A stretch of DNA of 64,000 nucleotides from JARRKC01 sp963723965 (GTDB taxonomy: Bacteria; Acidobacteriota; UBA6911; RPQK01; JAPXNP01). Shown here one piece after another: positions 25,477 to 34,642 of this stretch (position 1 is the stretch's first letter; the number at the start of each line of letters is the position of its first letter). Location of the stretch: contig CAVRSV010000012.1 of NCBI GenBank assembly GCA_963723965.1, positions 496,001 to 560,000 on the forward strand, read 5' to 3'. The notes below the pieces were generated by a model. It was given only the letters and a program-made list of their open reading frames with translations, did not search any database and was not told the DNA's origin. The position numbers and the translations under genes are program-made.

Positions 25477-27813
25477 ATGTTTGCTTTTCGCAGCTTATGC
25501 TTCATTGGCCTGTCGGCTTGCCTGACGGGCAGTCCCACGGCAAGTCCGGCGTTCGAAGAGTCGCCCGGGACCATCGAAGGACTGGTTCGGAGGGACGACG
25601 GCACTGCCGCCCACCACGCGTCCGTCATGCTCGTCCAGACCGGTCAGACCGTAGAGACCGACCACACAGGGAGATTCCTCATCCCAGGAGTGCCGGCCGG
25701 GACCTACGACGTTTTCGCCTTCGTCGCGGGTCTGAGCTCTCCAACCCGTCTGGTCGAAGTCCGTCCGGGGTCGATTTCCCAGGTGGAATTCACGCTTCAG
25801 TTCACCCCGGTTCACGAGACTGTTACGGTCACGGCCAGCCACCGTCACGAGACGAAATTCCAGGCCGTCCAGTCGATCAACAGCCTGGATACCGTCCAGT
25901 TGGCCGAGAAGTCGGCCACCTCCATCGGGGAAGTCCTCGATCACGAGCCCGGCGTCGCCAAGCGCAGCTTCGGTCCCGGCAGCGCTCGGCCGGTCATCCG
26001 GGGATTTGACGGCGACCGGGTGCTGGTCATGAGCGACGGAATTCCCGTCGGCTCGCTGGGTTCGCAATCGGGCGACCACGCCGAGCCGATCGACCCGGGC
26101 AGCCTGGAGAGGCTCGAGGTAGTCAAGGGGCCCGCCACGCTGCTCTACGGCAGCAGCGCACTGGGAGGTGTGGTCAACGCCATTTCCCGCCATCACGAGA
26201 TGCACCAGCACCGGCATGTCGGAACGCGCGGCCAGCTGATCAGTTCGCTGGGCTCGAACAACGGCCTGGCCGGCCTGAACGCGACCCTGGAGCACGGCGC
26301 CGGCCCCTGGATGTTCTGGGGAGCAGGGGGCGGGCAGCGGACCGCAGACTACAGCAGTGCGGCGGGTCCGGTCGCCAACTCGAAGACCCGCATCTCCAAC
26401 GTGTCGACCGGGTTGGGCTGGTATGGAGACCGCGGTTACTGGAGTACCGGCTACAGCTACAAGAAGGGGCGATATGGGATCCCCTTCGCCACTTCGTTCG
26501 AAAGCGAAGCCGAGCCGTCGTCCCTCGCACCGGCCGCGTCCCTCGGCGGCAGCGATCTTCAGGAGGACGCCGCCCAGGACATCGACGTCGACTGGAATCA
26601 CCAGGGCTTGCGCTTCGATGGCGGAGTGCAGGATCTCGACGGCGCCGTGCGCGCCGTTCGTCTCACTGCAAGTCTCGCCCGTTGGAAGCACCAGGAGCTG
26701 GAGGTGTTCGAATCGGGGCTGGAGGAGGTGGGCACGCAGTTCGACAACCGTCAGTGGACCCTGCGCGGAGACATCGAGCAGCAGCCCCGCGGCGCCGTGG
26801 GAGGATCTTTCGGGGTCTATGCGAGTTTTCGGGACTATGAGGCGCGTGGAGCCGAGGCGCTGTCACCGCCGGTCGTCCAGAAGGGCGTCGCCGTCTTTGC
26901 CCTCGAGGAGATCGAACTGGAACGCCTCAAGTTTCAGTTTGGGGGCCGCCTGGAACACGCCCGGTACTCGCCTCGAGAGGATTGCCCCAGCTGTCCGGGC
27001 GGGTCGGGCGCCGCCGCGGATCTGCGGGAGGGTCTTCGGGCGTTGCCCGATCGAAGCTTCACGGGCCTCTCGTCGGCCGCCGGTGTCCGGGTCGGTCTGT
27101 GGAAAGACGGCGCTCTCGTGGCCAACTTTTCGAGCTCCTACCGGGCGCCAGGTCTGGAAGAGCTCTACAACTACGGTCCGCACGTCGGCAACCTGGCCTT
27201 CGAGATCGGGAACCCCTCGCTGGGCGGGGAACGCAGCAACGGATTCGATTTCTCCCTGCGCCACTCCGGCGAGCGCTTGCAGGGGGAAGCGAACTTCTTC
27301 GTCTACCGGATCAGTGATTTCATCTTCGCCGCCCCGACGGGTGGGTTCGAGGAGGGGCTGCGCACCGTCGTCTACGAACAGGGAACCAGCCGATTCGTCG
27401 GATCGGAGCTGGGTGCCGAAGTCGGTCTGACCGAACTGCTGTGGTTCAGCGCCGGCATCGATCTGGTTCAAGCCCGGCTGACCGAGACGGGCATGCCCCT
27501 GCCCCGGATCCCGCCCCTGCGGGGGAGGCTCGGGCTCGAGCTCCGGCGGGGCGGATTCAGCCTCCGTCCCGAGTTCCTCCTCGCCGGATCCCAGACCGAG
27601 ATCTTCCCGACCGAGACACCCACGGCCGGGTACGGGGTGTTGAATCTGAAGGCGTCGTACACCTTGGCTCGCCAACACTTCTTTCACCATCTCTTCTTCG
27701 AACTGTTCAATGCGGGCAACAAGCTCTACCGGAACCACGTCTCCTTCATCAAGGATCTGGCGCCGGAAATCGGCCGCGGCGTCCGGTTCTCGTACTCACT
27801 GCAGTTCTACTGA
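25477..27813 (+). CDS. TonB-dependent receptor with carboxypeptidase-like N-terminal domain, possible metal receptor
   Basis: The 778-residue outer-membrane receptor has a signal peptide, a carboxypeptidase-regulatory-like domain (GTIEGLVRRDDGTAAHHASV, about residues 30-110), a plug (ETVTVTASHRHETKFQ through EVVKGPATLLYGSSALGGVVNA) and a 22-strand barrel ending in SLQFY with the terminal aromatic needed for insertion. The plug contains SGDHAEPIDPGSLERLEVVKG and a His-rich segment HHEMHQHRHVG, features seen in zinc receptors of the ZnuD type. Metal uptake is therefore likely but not proven. CAGGAGGA precedes ATG 25477. The TlpA-like gene lies on the opposite strand downstream. Confidence 0.88.
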   Translation: MFAFRSLCFIGLSACLTGSPTASPAFEESPGTIEGLVRRDDGTAAHHASVMLVQTGQTVETDHTGRFLIPGVPAGTYDVFAFVAGLSSPTRLVEVRPGSISQVEFTLQFTPVHETVTVTASHRHETKFQAVQSINSLDTVQLAEKSATSIGEVLDHEPGVAKRSFGPGSARPVIRGFDGDRVLVMSDGIPVGSLGSQSGDHAEPIDPGSLERLEVVKGPATLLYGSSALGGVVNAISRHHEMHQHRHVGTRGQLISSLGSNNGLAGLNATLEHGAGPWMFWGAGGGQRTADYSSAAGPVANSKTRISNVSTGLGWYGDRGYWSTGYSYKKGRYGIPFATSFESEAEPSSLAPAASLGGSDLQEDAAQDIDVDWNHQGLRFDGGVQDLDGAVRAVRLTASLARWKHQELEVFESGLEEVGTQFDNRQWTLRGDIEQQPRGAVGGSFGVYASFRDYEARGAEALSPPVVQKGVAVFALEEIELERLKFQFGGRLEHARYSPREDCPSCPGGSGAAADLREGLRALPDRSFTGLSSAAGVRVGLWKDGALVANFSSSYRAPGLEELYNYGPHVGNLAFEIGNPSLGGERSNGFDFSLRHSGERLQGEANFFVYRISDFIFAAPTGGFEEGLRTVVYEQGTSRFVGSELGAEVGLTELLWFSAGIDLVQARLTETGMPLPRIPPLRGRLGLELRRGGFSLRPEFLLAGSQTEIFPTETPTAGYGVLNLKASYTLARQHFFHHLFFELFNAGNKLYRNHVSFIKDLAPEIGRGVRFSYSLQFY

Positions 27814-27841
27814 ACTCTAAGGAGTTTCGCGTTTCGGGGGG

Positions 27842-28198
27842 TTAGAGCAGCGGAGCCACGGCGGCCTGAAGTTGTTGTTTCGTGATTTCGCCCGTGTGGC
27901 TGAATCGCAGCTTGCCGGATCGGTCGTAGACGAAGGTCGCCGGCAGAGCCCCGGTCCAGGTGGGATCGATGGCGTTGACGAACTTCTCGAAATCGTCGAA
28001 ACCTCGGATGTACGAGGGGAACGCGGCTCCCTGTGCGTTGAGGAAAGTCCTGGCCTTGGCGGCGTCCTCGGGCTCGTCCATGGAGACGGCGAGCACGACC
28101 AGGCCGTCGGCCTGCCGGCTTCGGTACAGGTCCACGAAATAGGGGAACTCCTCGCGACACGGGCCGCACCAGGTCGCCCAGAAGTTCAGGACCACCAC
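27842..28198 (-). CDS. TlpA-like thioredoxin, start codon missing or 5' end eroded
   Basis: The only canonical start in frame is GTG 28198, which begins inside the first beta-strand (VVVLNFWATWCGPCREEFPYF) and yields just 118 residues. The same frame upstream reads WILAASSVALPSVDENGL and then a normal domain entry, which looks like the end of a signal peptide and the first strand of a TlpA domain, but there is no ATG, GTG or TTG until an in-frame stop inside the photolyase gene. The upstream bases are part of a ggaactaggaac-type repeat, so repeat growth may have eroded the start. It may use an atypical start, or be a remnant. The CxxC and the C-terminal TGALPATFVYDRSGKL are intact. Confidence 0.65.
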   Translation of the reverse strand: MVVLNFWATWCGPCREEFPYFVDLYRSRQADGLVVLAVSMDEPEDAAKARTFLNAQGAAFPSYIRGFDDFEKFVNAIDPTWTGALPATFVYDRSGKLRFSHTGEITKQQLQAAVAPLL

Positions 28199-28280
28199 CT
28201 GCCCGTGGTGCTCCCGGATCGACTCGGGCAGACCGTTCTCGTCGACCGATGGAAGGGCGACTGACGAGGCGGCCAGGATC

Positions 28281-28300
28281 CAGGAACTAGGAACTGACGA
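28281..28300. repeat. Short repeat (ggaac-type) between photolyase and TlpA-like genes
   Basis: The sequence ccaggaactaggaactgac is a short array of a 7 bp unit. Related arrays occur at 29706-29722 and 30588-30628, on either side of the IS481 remnant. Confidence 0.5.
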
Positions 28301-29663
28301 GCCGCCCGACCTTCCGGACGTAAGCGTCGATATCGCACTTGCGCTCGAGACCCCGGGCGTTCATGTAGCGCACGGTGCCAAAGACGGCTCGCTCCTGCCA
28401 GGGACGGTCGTGCAGGCCGAACACCCAGGCGACGCCGGCAAAGGAGTTGGGATCGCGGCCGTCCAGGAAGTAGCGGTTGTTGAGATGCAGCGCTGTGGCG
28501 AAGGCCTCTTCCGGCGAGGCGGACCACTCCAGGATCTTCTTTCCCCAGTACATGCGCATGTAGTTGTGCATGAACCCGGTCCACCGCATTTCGCACATCG
28601 CCGCATTCCAGTAAGGATCGTGGGTGCTTGCCGATTCGAGCTGCTCGAGGCTGTAGAGGTTCGGGCGGCGGTCCCCTCGATGGCGATCCAGGGTCGACGC
28701 CGCCCAGCTCGGCAGGCAGCTGTAGCCGTCGTAGTCGCTGCAATACTCGACGAAATTCATGGCCAGCTCGCGGCGCACGATCAGTTCCTCGAGAAACACC
28801 GCGACGTCTTCGGGTGCCATCGCCAGACGACGGCGTGCCTCGAGCGCCAGATACAGGGGGGAAATCTGTCCGAAATGAAGGTACGGACTCATGGCCGAGA
28901 CATGATCGGTCTGCGGCTGGTTCCGGCTGGCCGCGTAGGCTGTCAGCGACTCACGCAGGAAGCGGTCGAAGCGCCGCTCGGCCGCAGACGTTCCACCGGT
29001 CCAGAACCGTTCCACCGGCTCGACGGAGCGATCGATTCCGAGGCGGGTCAGCAGTGCGTCCAAGTCCGAAAGGTCCTCACCTCCAATGTCGGTTTTCGAG
29101 TGCAGGCTCTCCGGCGGCGCAGCCTCCAGAGGGATGAGATACTCGCCCAGATGTCGATGGATCTTCGGACGGATCGTCCGGGCGGCATATTCCGCCTTGT
29201 CGGAAACCACCTCCACCGGCACGACGACGTCGCTCTCGACCTGGACCGTTGGACAGAGAGCCCGACGGGCTACCTCCCTTCTCCACTGCTTCTGGTGGCG
29301 CAGATACCCCCGATCGCACACCAGGAGCGCCGCTTCCCGGGCCAGCTCGAGCGCCACCCGAGCCGGATCCCCCAACCTCACCACGAGTCGGATCCCTCGC
29401 TTCCCCAGGTGATCCCGGGCGTCCCTCAGTCCCTCCAGCAGGAAGCGGTAATGACGCAGGTTGGCCTCCGGATATTCGGCGGTGAGGCCGAAGCCTACCA
29501 GGACGGGAAGTCCGAGCCGGCTCGCTTCCGCTGCGGCATGCTCCAGGGCGTGGTTGAAGACGGCCCGCTGCGATTGCTGCATCCAGTAGAGCACGTAGCG
29601 GCCGGGCCGCTCCGGCCTGTCATTCAGCCGTTTGATGCGAGTCGCGTCGATTTCGGTGGTCAT
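28287..29663 (-). CDS. Deoxyribodipyrimidine photolyase, class II
   Basis: Class II CPD photolyases use reduced FAD and blue light to split cyclobutane pyrimidine dimers. The 458-residue product has the N-terminal Rossmann domain (GRYVLYWMQQSQRAVFNHALEHA) and the class II C-terminal signature VFGLHDRPWQERAVFGTVRYMN. Other class markers are MSPYLHFGQISPLYLAL, ELIVRRELAMNFVEY and GFMHNYMRMYWGKKILEW. Length agrees with the class. It begins at ATG 29663 and ends in LVSS before the TlpA-like gene. It is not next to any chromophore synthesis gene in the window. Confidence 0.95.
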   Translation of the reverse strand: MTTEIDATRIKRLNDRPERPGRYVLYWMQQSQRAVFNHALEHAAAEASRLGLPVLVGFGLTAEYPEANLRHYRFLLEGLRDARDHLGKRGIRLVVRLGDPARVALELAREAALLVCDRGYLRHQKQWRREVARRALCPTVQVESDVVVPVEVVSDKAEYAARTIRPKIHRHLGEYLIPLEAAPPESLHSKTDIGGEDLSDLDALLTRLGIDRSVEPVERFWTGGTSAAERRFDRFLRESLTAYAASRNQPQTDHVSAMSPYLHFGQISPLYLALEARRRLAMAPEDVAVFLEELIVRRELAMNFVEYCSDYDGYSCLPSWAASTLDRHRGDRRPNLYSLEQLESASTHDPYWNAAMCEMRWTGFMHNYMRMYWGKKILEWSASPEEAFATALHLNNRYFLDGRDPNSFAGVAWVFGLHDRPWQERAVFGTVRYMNARGLERKCDIDAYVRKVGRLVSS

Positions 29664-29681
29664 GGTCGAGATGTCGGGCGC

Positions 29682-30544
29682 TCAGCATTCACAGAGAGGT
29701 TCAAGCTTCAAGAACCAGGAACCAGGAAAAATAATATGGAATCGCTCATGACGTCCGTTCTGTTCGGGGTGGCCCGGCTGAATCAACAAAGGCTGGATGC
29801 CCGATCGGATCCACCACACCGACAATCTTGACAATCGCCTCAGTCCGTTCCCCGCGAAGGGAGTGCCGTTATCCGTCAGGATCGCCTGGGGCACACCATA
29901 GACTCGAAAGACCCGCTCGAACTGCTCCCGTGCCCCCACCGTTGCCGTAGACTCCAACCCCTGACAGCACAGCGAAAACCGGCTGTAGTGGTCCAGAATC
30001 GTCAGGGGGTAGCAGTAGCGTCGGTCCCCGGTGCGGAACTGCCCCTTAAAGTCCGCTGTCAAAATCTCGTTCGGCGAATCACTGTGCACTTTCGTCCACT
30101 GTAGATCGGCTGGGGCCGCGTTCGTCGTTGTCGTCGTTTCGTCTTTCCCTTGCGTTTGAGAATGTCCCCGATGGTCGACACCGCCGGCCAGCTCACCTCC
30201 GGTTCATGTCGCGCCAACCACATCCGCAGCGTCAACGGCCCCCAGTCTTTGTGCCGATCACGCAACGCCACAATCCGATCCTCGACCTCCTGCGGCGTCT
30301 GATGCGGGCAGCTATGCGGAGTTCGGCTGTGATCCTTCAATCCATCGAAGCCCCCTTGCTCATACCGCCGGACCCACTTGTACCCCGTCTTCCGACTCAC
30401 TCCATACCGCTCACACACTTCACTGAAGTTGAACACCCCCGATTCCACTTCCAGGATGAACTTGATTCGCTCTTTCACAGGTGCAGTTTCCTTCCACGGC
30501 ATCCGAGACCTCCTCGGCCTCTCATGCTGCCGGAAAACTGTCAC
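29682..30544 (-). pseudogene. IS481-family transposase remnant, frameshifted and 3'-truncated
   Basis: The first part (30544 to about 30100) encodes the N-terminal helix-turn-helix region: VCERYGVSRKTGYKWVRRYEQGGFDGL and STIGDILKRKGKTKRRQ. The second part (frame of 29682-30089) carries the DDE core: NEILTADFKGQFRTGDRRYCYPLTILDH, ILTDNGTPFAG and HPEQNGRHERFH. In intact elements these form one ORF; here they are in different frames joined near 30090-30110. After NGRHERFH the family sequence stops and unrelated bases follow, so the last catalytic region after the Glu helix is missing. It is certainly inactive. Confidence 0.85.
29706..29722. repeat. Short repeat (aaccagg unit) at the 3' break of the IS481 remnant
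   Basis: Two to three copies of a 7 bp unit (gaaccaggaaccagg) lie exactly where the transposase homology ends. The same unit recurs on the other side of the remnant at 30588. Confidence 0.5.
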
Positions 30545-30588
30545 CCATGTTCCCGGTCCCGTCTGTTACCTTTGTACCCGGTTTGCAC
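30537..30588. mobile_element. Surviving terminal region of the IS481-type element
   Basis: Upstream of the transposase start there are two related blocks, tgtcacccatgttcccgg at about 30539 and tgttacctttgtacccgg at about 30570, similar to the tandem terminal motifs of IS481-family ends. The opposite end is not found. No clear target-site duplication can be identified because the flank is repetitive. Confidence 0.45.
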
Positions 30589-30628
30589 CCAGGAACCAGG
30601 AACTCGGAACTCGGAACTGGGAACTCGT
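30588..30628. repeat. Short tandem repeat (aactcgg unit)
   Basis: About five copies of a 7-8 bp unit (aggaacc, aggaactc, ggaactc, ggaactg, ggaactc) fill the gap between the IS481 remnant and the GH30 gene. It is the clearest of the heptamer-type arrays in this part of the window. Confidence 0.65.
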
Positions 30629-30643
30629 TGCGCTCAGCCGAGA

Positions 30644-32095
30644 TTAGAGCAGCAACCGAAACGTACTCAACGACTTCGCCGGGAGCTCGACGGTCATCAT
30701 GGACCGGCCGACCGCCAGCGTACGCTGCCTCGACTCGTCGGTTTCGTTGTAGTAGACGACGATCACCTCGCCGTCCGGATTCGCGAACGCCAGGCAGTTC
30801 TCGTCCGTATCGAGTTGCAGGTACCGGGCGCCCGGCCGGACGAAGGCGCTGAAGTGCTTCATCAGATAGAACTCCGGGTTGTATGACACTTCACCGTTCT
30901 CGGAGATCGAGATCATGGAGTTTTGTTTCCAGCCCCACTGACTCTTGCCGGTGTGATCGAGGACCATGTTCCAGTACATGTAGGCCTCGGCCCCGTTCGC
31001 GAAGTAGTGCTGCATGAGCGAAAAGGTGTGCTCCATCGCCCCCCAATCGTTGGTTCCCCGGCCGCACTCGGTCTCGGTCTGCATGAGCTTCAGGTTCGGA
31101 TAGGTCTCGTGCACGTGTGCGATGACGCCCTTGCCGGCCCACTGGAAACCAACGCCGGTCACATACTTTGAGGCCGCCTCGTCCCGCAGGATGGCGTCGA
31201 CGCGCTCGGGCTGCGGCCTTTCGATCGTTCCCAGCCAGATCTGAGTCCCCAGCTGGTCCTGCTCGAAGCGAGGCCCGAGGTACTGCCCGATGAAGCGGGC
31301 CAGGCTTTCCGGGGTCCAGATGCAGGACGGGAAATTCTGGCAGGAATTCGGTTCGTTCTGGACGTGGACGGCGTAGATGTCGATGCCCTCGTCCCGATAG
31401 GCCTGCACGAAACGGGAAAAGTACAGGGCGTAAGCCGACAGGGTCCGGTCGTCCATGATGAACTGGTCCTGCATCTCCCGGCCCTGCCGGTCGGCGGAGA
31501 GATCGTTGACCTGTGCATCGGCACGGCAGGCATAGTGCTGATTGACCTTCATCCAGGTGGGGGGACTCCAGGGTGAAGCCCAGATCCGGATCCCGGGGTT
31601 GATGGCCTGTGCCGCCTTGATGTAGGGAATGAGCCGCTGCCTGTCCCGGTCGATCGAGAAGTGAGCCATCTCGTAGTCACCCGGCGTCTCGTCCAGACTG
31701 TACCAGTCGACGGAGTAGTCGTTGGCCCCCAGCGGCATGCGGCAAATGTTGAACTTGCAGCCGGTCTCGGGATCGAAGAGATTTCGAAGGATCGACTGGC
31801 GTTCCCGTGGGGAGACCTTCTGCAACGCATCCCATCCCAGTTCGTTGAAGCAGCCACCGAACCCGTCGATGGTCTGCAACGTCCGGGAGAGATCGATCGT
31901 GATGGCAGAAGCCGCCTCACCGACGGGTCGGGTGCCGAGATCCGCCGTTCGATCGGTCCAGAAACTCGCGTTGGTGCTCAGGATCCACTCCCGGACAGGA
32001 GTGCCGGTCTCCGCTCCGGAACAACCCGTGAGCAGGCTCGCGGCCAGAACGGTCGGAAATAGCAGAAATAGGGACAGTCTCCGTTGGGATCTCAT
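30644..32095 (-). CDS. Glycoside hydrolase family 30 lipoprotein
   Basis: GH30 enzymes act on beta-linked glycans such as glucosylceramide-like, beta-1,6-glucan or xylan substrates by a retaining mechanism. The 483-residue product has a lipoprotein signal (LAASLLTGC) and then IDGFGGCFNELGWDAL, FNICRMPLGANDYS, IRIWASPWSPPTWMK, the acid/base Glu in HVQNEPNSCQN and the nucleophile Glu in LMQTETECG. The C-terminal beta-sandwich (PEFYLMKHFSAFVRPGARYL) is complete. It resembles the GH30_1/3 glucosidase-type groups more than the GH30_8 glucuronoxylanases. ATG 32095 has a GAGGAG ribosome-binding site. Confidence 0.88.
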   Translation of the reverse strand: MRSQRRLSLFLLFPTVLAASLLTGCSGAETGTPVREWILSTNASFWTDRTADLGTRPVGEAASAITIDLSRTLQTIDGFGGCFNELGWDALQKVSPRERQSILRNLFDPETGCKFNICRMPLGANDYSVDWYSLDETPGDYEMAHFSIDRDRQRLIPYIKAAQAINPGIRIWASPWSPPTWMKVNQHYACRADAQVNDLSADRQGREMQDQFIMDDRTLSAYALYFSRFVQAYRDEGIDIYAVHVQNEPNSCQNFPSCIWTPESLARFIGQYLGPRFEQDQLGTQIWLGTIERPQPERVDAILRDEAASKYVTGVGFQWAGKGVIAHVHETYPNLKLMQTETECGRGTNDWGAMEHTFSLMQHYFANGAEAYMYWNMVLDHTGKSQWGWKQNSMISISENGEVSYNPEFYLMKHFSAFVRPGARYLQLDTDENCLAFANPDGEVIVVYYNETDESRQRTLAVGRSMMTVELPAKSLSTFRLLL

Positions 32096-32161
32096 GTTCT
32101 CCTCGCTTCCTGCATGCTGCGCAGGCCTATCAGTGCCGCCCTGCCCTTCACCGCTTTCTCC

Positions 32162-33529
32162 TCATCGGCGGCCGGACCGGGCGGCCAGGAACGGCAGTTC
32201 CGCCAGGGAGGGGTGCGCCGCAAACAGTCCGGAACAATCCTCCAGGGTCGCCTTCAGCTGGATTCCCAGCGCAACCGGCGCCAGGACATCGGCGGCATGG
32301 CTGCCGACCGCTCCGGCACCGAGGATCCGGTTTGTCTCCCCATGGACGATGAGCTTGATGAAGCCGGTCGTTTCCCCGCTCAGGGCCGCCTTGAGCGGGG
32401 CATCGTAACCGGCCCTCAAAACTCGGACTGCGATCCCCCGTTTCGTGGCAGCCGCTTCGGACAGGCCGACCCGGGCGATCTGTGGATCCGTGTAGACCGC
32501 TTCGATGACCGTATCCGGGAGATAGGGTCCCGACGACCCCCCGGCCGCCTGCCGCCCGGCGACGAAGCCCTGCGCCATGGCCCTGTTGGCACACATGGGA
32601 GCTCCGGTGACGTCTCCGGCCGCGTAGATGTGGGGCACCCGTGTCCGGCAGAATTCATCGACCGCGACGCCCCGAATCGGGCCCGGGTCGAGTCCCGCCG
32701 CCTCGAGATTCAGATTCCCCACATCCGGCCGGCGCCCGATGGCGATGAAGGCCGACTCGGCGTGAAAACCGGTCCCGTCCCGGAGCAATGCCTGGACACC
32801 GTTGTGCACCCTAAGCGAGGCCGTCGCCACCCCCGTGTGCAGCTTCACTCCACGACCCTGCAGCTCCTCGACCAGCACCTCCACGGCGTCGGCGTCGAAG
32901 GTCGGCAGCACTCCGAATTCATCGACCAGCCACGTCACCTCCACTCCGAGGCGGCTGAATGCGTAGGCGAACTCCGTTCCAGTGACGCCACCGCCTATCA
33001 GAATCATGCTGGCGGGAAGCGCATCCAGCTTTCCCACGAAACGGGGCGCCAGAACCTCCCGTCCGTTCGGTTTGAGGTCGGGAGGAAAGACCGGCACCGA
33101 GCCCGTGGCGACTATGATCGAGTCCGCCCCAAGCTCGGTCCGACTGTGATCACCATCCTCGATCTCCAGCGTGTGGGAGTCCCGAAAGCGGGCCGTACCG
33201 GGGACGACCCGAACGCCGCGCGAGACCAGTTCCGAGGCCTCCGCCTCACTGCGGGCGCCAGCGACGGTCCGCACGCGCTCGGTGAGGCGGTGCATATCCG
33301 TTTGGTGACCACCGGGAGACAGGATGCCGAGTTCCGCCATCCGGTCCAGGGATCCAAGCACGTCGGCGGCCGTGAGAAAGACTTTGCTGGGCAGGAGGCT
33401 GTGCCAGTTGGCCCGGCCTCCGGGCGGTTCGGCCCCGACCAGCGTGACCGAGGCGCCCGCATCCGCAGCGGTCCGGGCCGCCGTCAGGCCCGCCGGCCCC
33501 GCACCGACGACGGCAATTCGTTCGATCAT
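32162..33529 (-). CDS. Lpd-like FAD/NAD oxidoreductase lacking the redox-active cysteine pair
   Basis: The 455-residue protein has the whole flavoprotein disulfide reductase architecture: FAD loop VVGAGPAGLTAARTAADAG, NAD loop MILIGGGVTGTEFAYAFSRLG, and the C-terminal dimer domain (VYTDPQIARVGLSE to HPSLAE). Where the family has the CxxxxC disulfide, it reads PPGGRANWHSLLPSKVFLTAA, so both Cys are gone. Proteins of this kind, such as mycobacterial LpdA, reduce quinones or act as NAD(P)H oxidases or transhydrogenases rather than disulfide reductases. The substrate is unknown. It lies upstream of GH30 in the same direction, 66 nt apart. Confidence 0.88.
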   Translation of the reverse strand: MIERIAVVGAGPAGLTAARTAADAGASVTLVGAEPPGGRANWHSLLPSKVFLTAADVLGSLDRMAELGILSPGGHQTDMHRLTERVRTVAGARSEAEASELVSRGVRVVPGTARFRDSHTLEIEDGDHSRTELGADSIIVATGSVPVFPPDLKPNGREVLAPRFVGKLDALPASMILIGGGVTGTEFAYAFSRLGVEVTWLVDEFGVLPTFDADAVEVLVEELQGRGVKLHTGVATASLRVHNGVQALLRDGTGFHAESAFIAIGRRPDVGNLNLEAAGLDPGPIRGVAVDEFCRTRVPHIYAAGDVTGAPMCANRAMAQGFVAGRQAAGGSSGPYLPDTVIEAVYTDPQIARVGLSEAAATKRGIAVRVLRAGYDAPLKAALSGETTGFIKLIVHGETNRILGAGAVGSHAADVLAPVALGIQLKATLEDCSGLFAAHPSLAELPFLAARSGRR

Positions 33530-33712
33530 CGATCATTGCCTCCTGTGCGGAGTGATTCTAGCCTCCCCGGCTCCCCCGGGAAAGGAGGTGAGGACCGGCT
33601 TCGGGATTGAGAGGTCGGGTCATTGACTCCGCAACGAGGTGGACATAGAGTGCAACCTCCGCTCGAATTCACGCAAGTTCGAACAAGGTCAACCATTTGC
33701 TGGGGGGATAGC

Positions 33713-34642
33713 ATGAAGAAGATTCTTGGATTGGGTGCGGCGGGGGCGTTGGCGGTCCTCTGGTTCGCGAGCTGTGCGAGCAATGAACCGGATGAGGCGG
33801 CGGAGAATTCGGACCAGGCGGCATCCGAGGCGGTGACCTGGTTCACCGCACAATCCGTCGCCGACGGCGTCTGGAGAATCGACGATCATGGCGGAGACAA
33901 CATCTATCTCGTTGAGGGGGACGACCAGGCGCTCCTGATCGATACGGGCACGGGAATCGCCGATCTGGCGGCCTTCGCCCGCACGCTTACCGAAAAACCG
34001 TTGATCGTCGTCAATACTCACGGGCATCCGGACCATGCCGGAGGGAACTTCCAGTTCGACGAAGTCTACGGACATCCGGCCGACGCCGAGATGGCCCGCC
34101 AGGTCAGCACCCGGGAGTCCCACGCGTCGAGCGTGCAGCGGACGATCGAGCGGGCGCCCGAGTTCGAGTCGCTCGTTCTCGGGGAGGATGCCGACTTCCG
34201 GTCCACGGTCCTGCAACCGGTCGAGGCAGGCACGCGCTTCGAACTCGGTGGACGCACCCTCGAGGTGATCGAAGTGCCCGGGCACACTCCAGGGAGCATC
34301 TGCCTGCTGGATGGCGCAAACCGCCTGCTGTTCGCCGGGGACAACAGCAACCTGCTGGTCTGGCTCTTCCTGGACGCCAGCCTCCCCCTCGAGGTGTACG
34401 AGCAGACGCTGCAGAAGCTCAACGCGCGGGCGGGCGAATTCGACACGGTCTTTCCGGGACACGGGGCGCCTCTCGACACCGCCTTCATCGGCGAACAGAT
34501 CGCCTGCGTGAAGAGCATCCTCGACGGCACCTGCGAGGCGAAGCCTTACCAGTCCTTCGCGGGTGACGCCTCGCAGTGCTCCTACGAGAGGGCCACGGTC
34601 GCCTTCGATCCGAACAAGCTGCGCGCCAGTCAGCTGGACTGA
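33713..34642 (+). CDS. MBL-fold metallo-hydrolase lipoprotein
   Basis: The 309-residue product begins with a lipoprotein signal (AALWFASC-like, AVLWFASC at residue 17-24) and a short acidic linker, then a metallo-beta-lactamase fold with the zinc motif NTHGHPDHAGGN, VPGHTPGSICLLDG, the bridging Asp in LLFAGDNSN and the terminal FPGHG. All metal ligands of the fold are present. The activity could be a lactonase, esterase or glyoxalase-type hydrolase. ATG 33713 follows a GGGGGG purine block. It is divergent from the Lpd-like gene. Confidence 0.85.
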   Translation: MKKILGLGAAGALAVLWFASCASNEPDEAAENSDQAASEAVTWFTAQSVADGVWRIDDHGGDNIYLVEGDDQALLIDTGTGIADLAAFARTLTEKPLIVVNTHGHPDHAGGNFQFDEVYGHPADAEMARQVSTRESHASSVQRTIERAPEFESLVLGEDADFRSTVLQPVEAGTRFELGGRTLEVIEVPGHTPGSICLLDGANRLLFAGDNSNLLVWLFLDASLPLEVYEQTLQKLNARAGEFDTVFPGHGAPLDTAFIGEQIACVKSILDGTCEAKPYQSFAGDASQCSYERATVAFDPNKLRASQLD

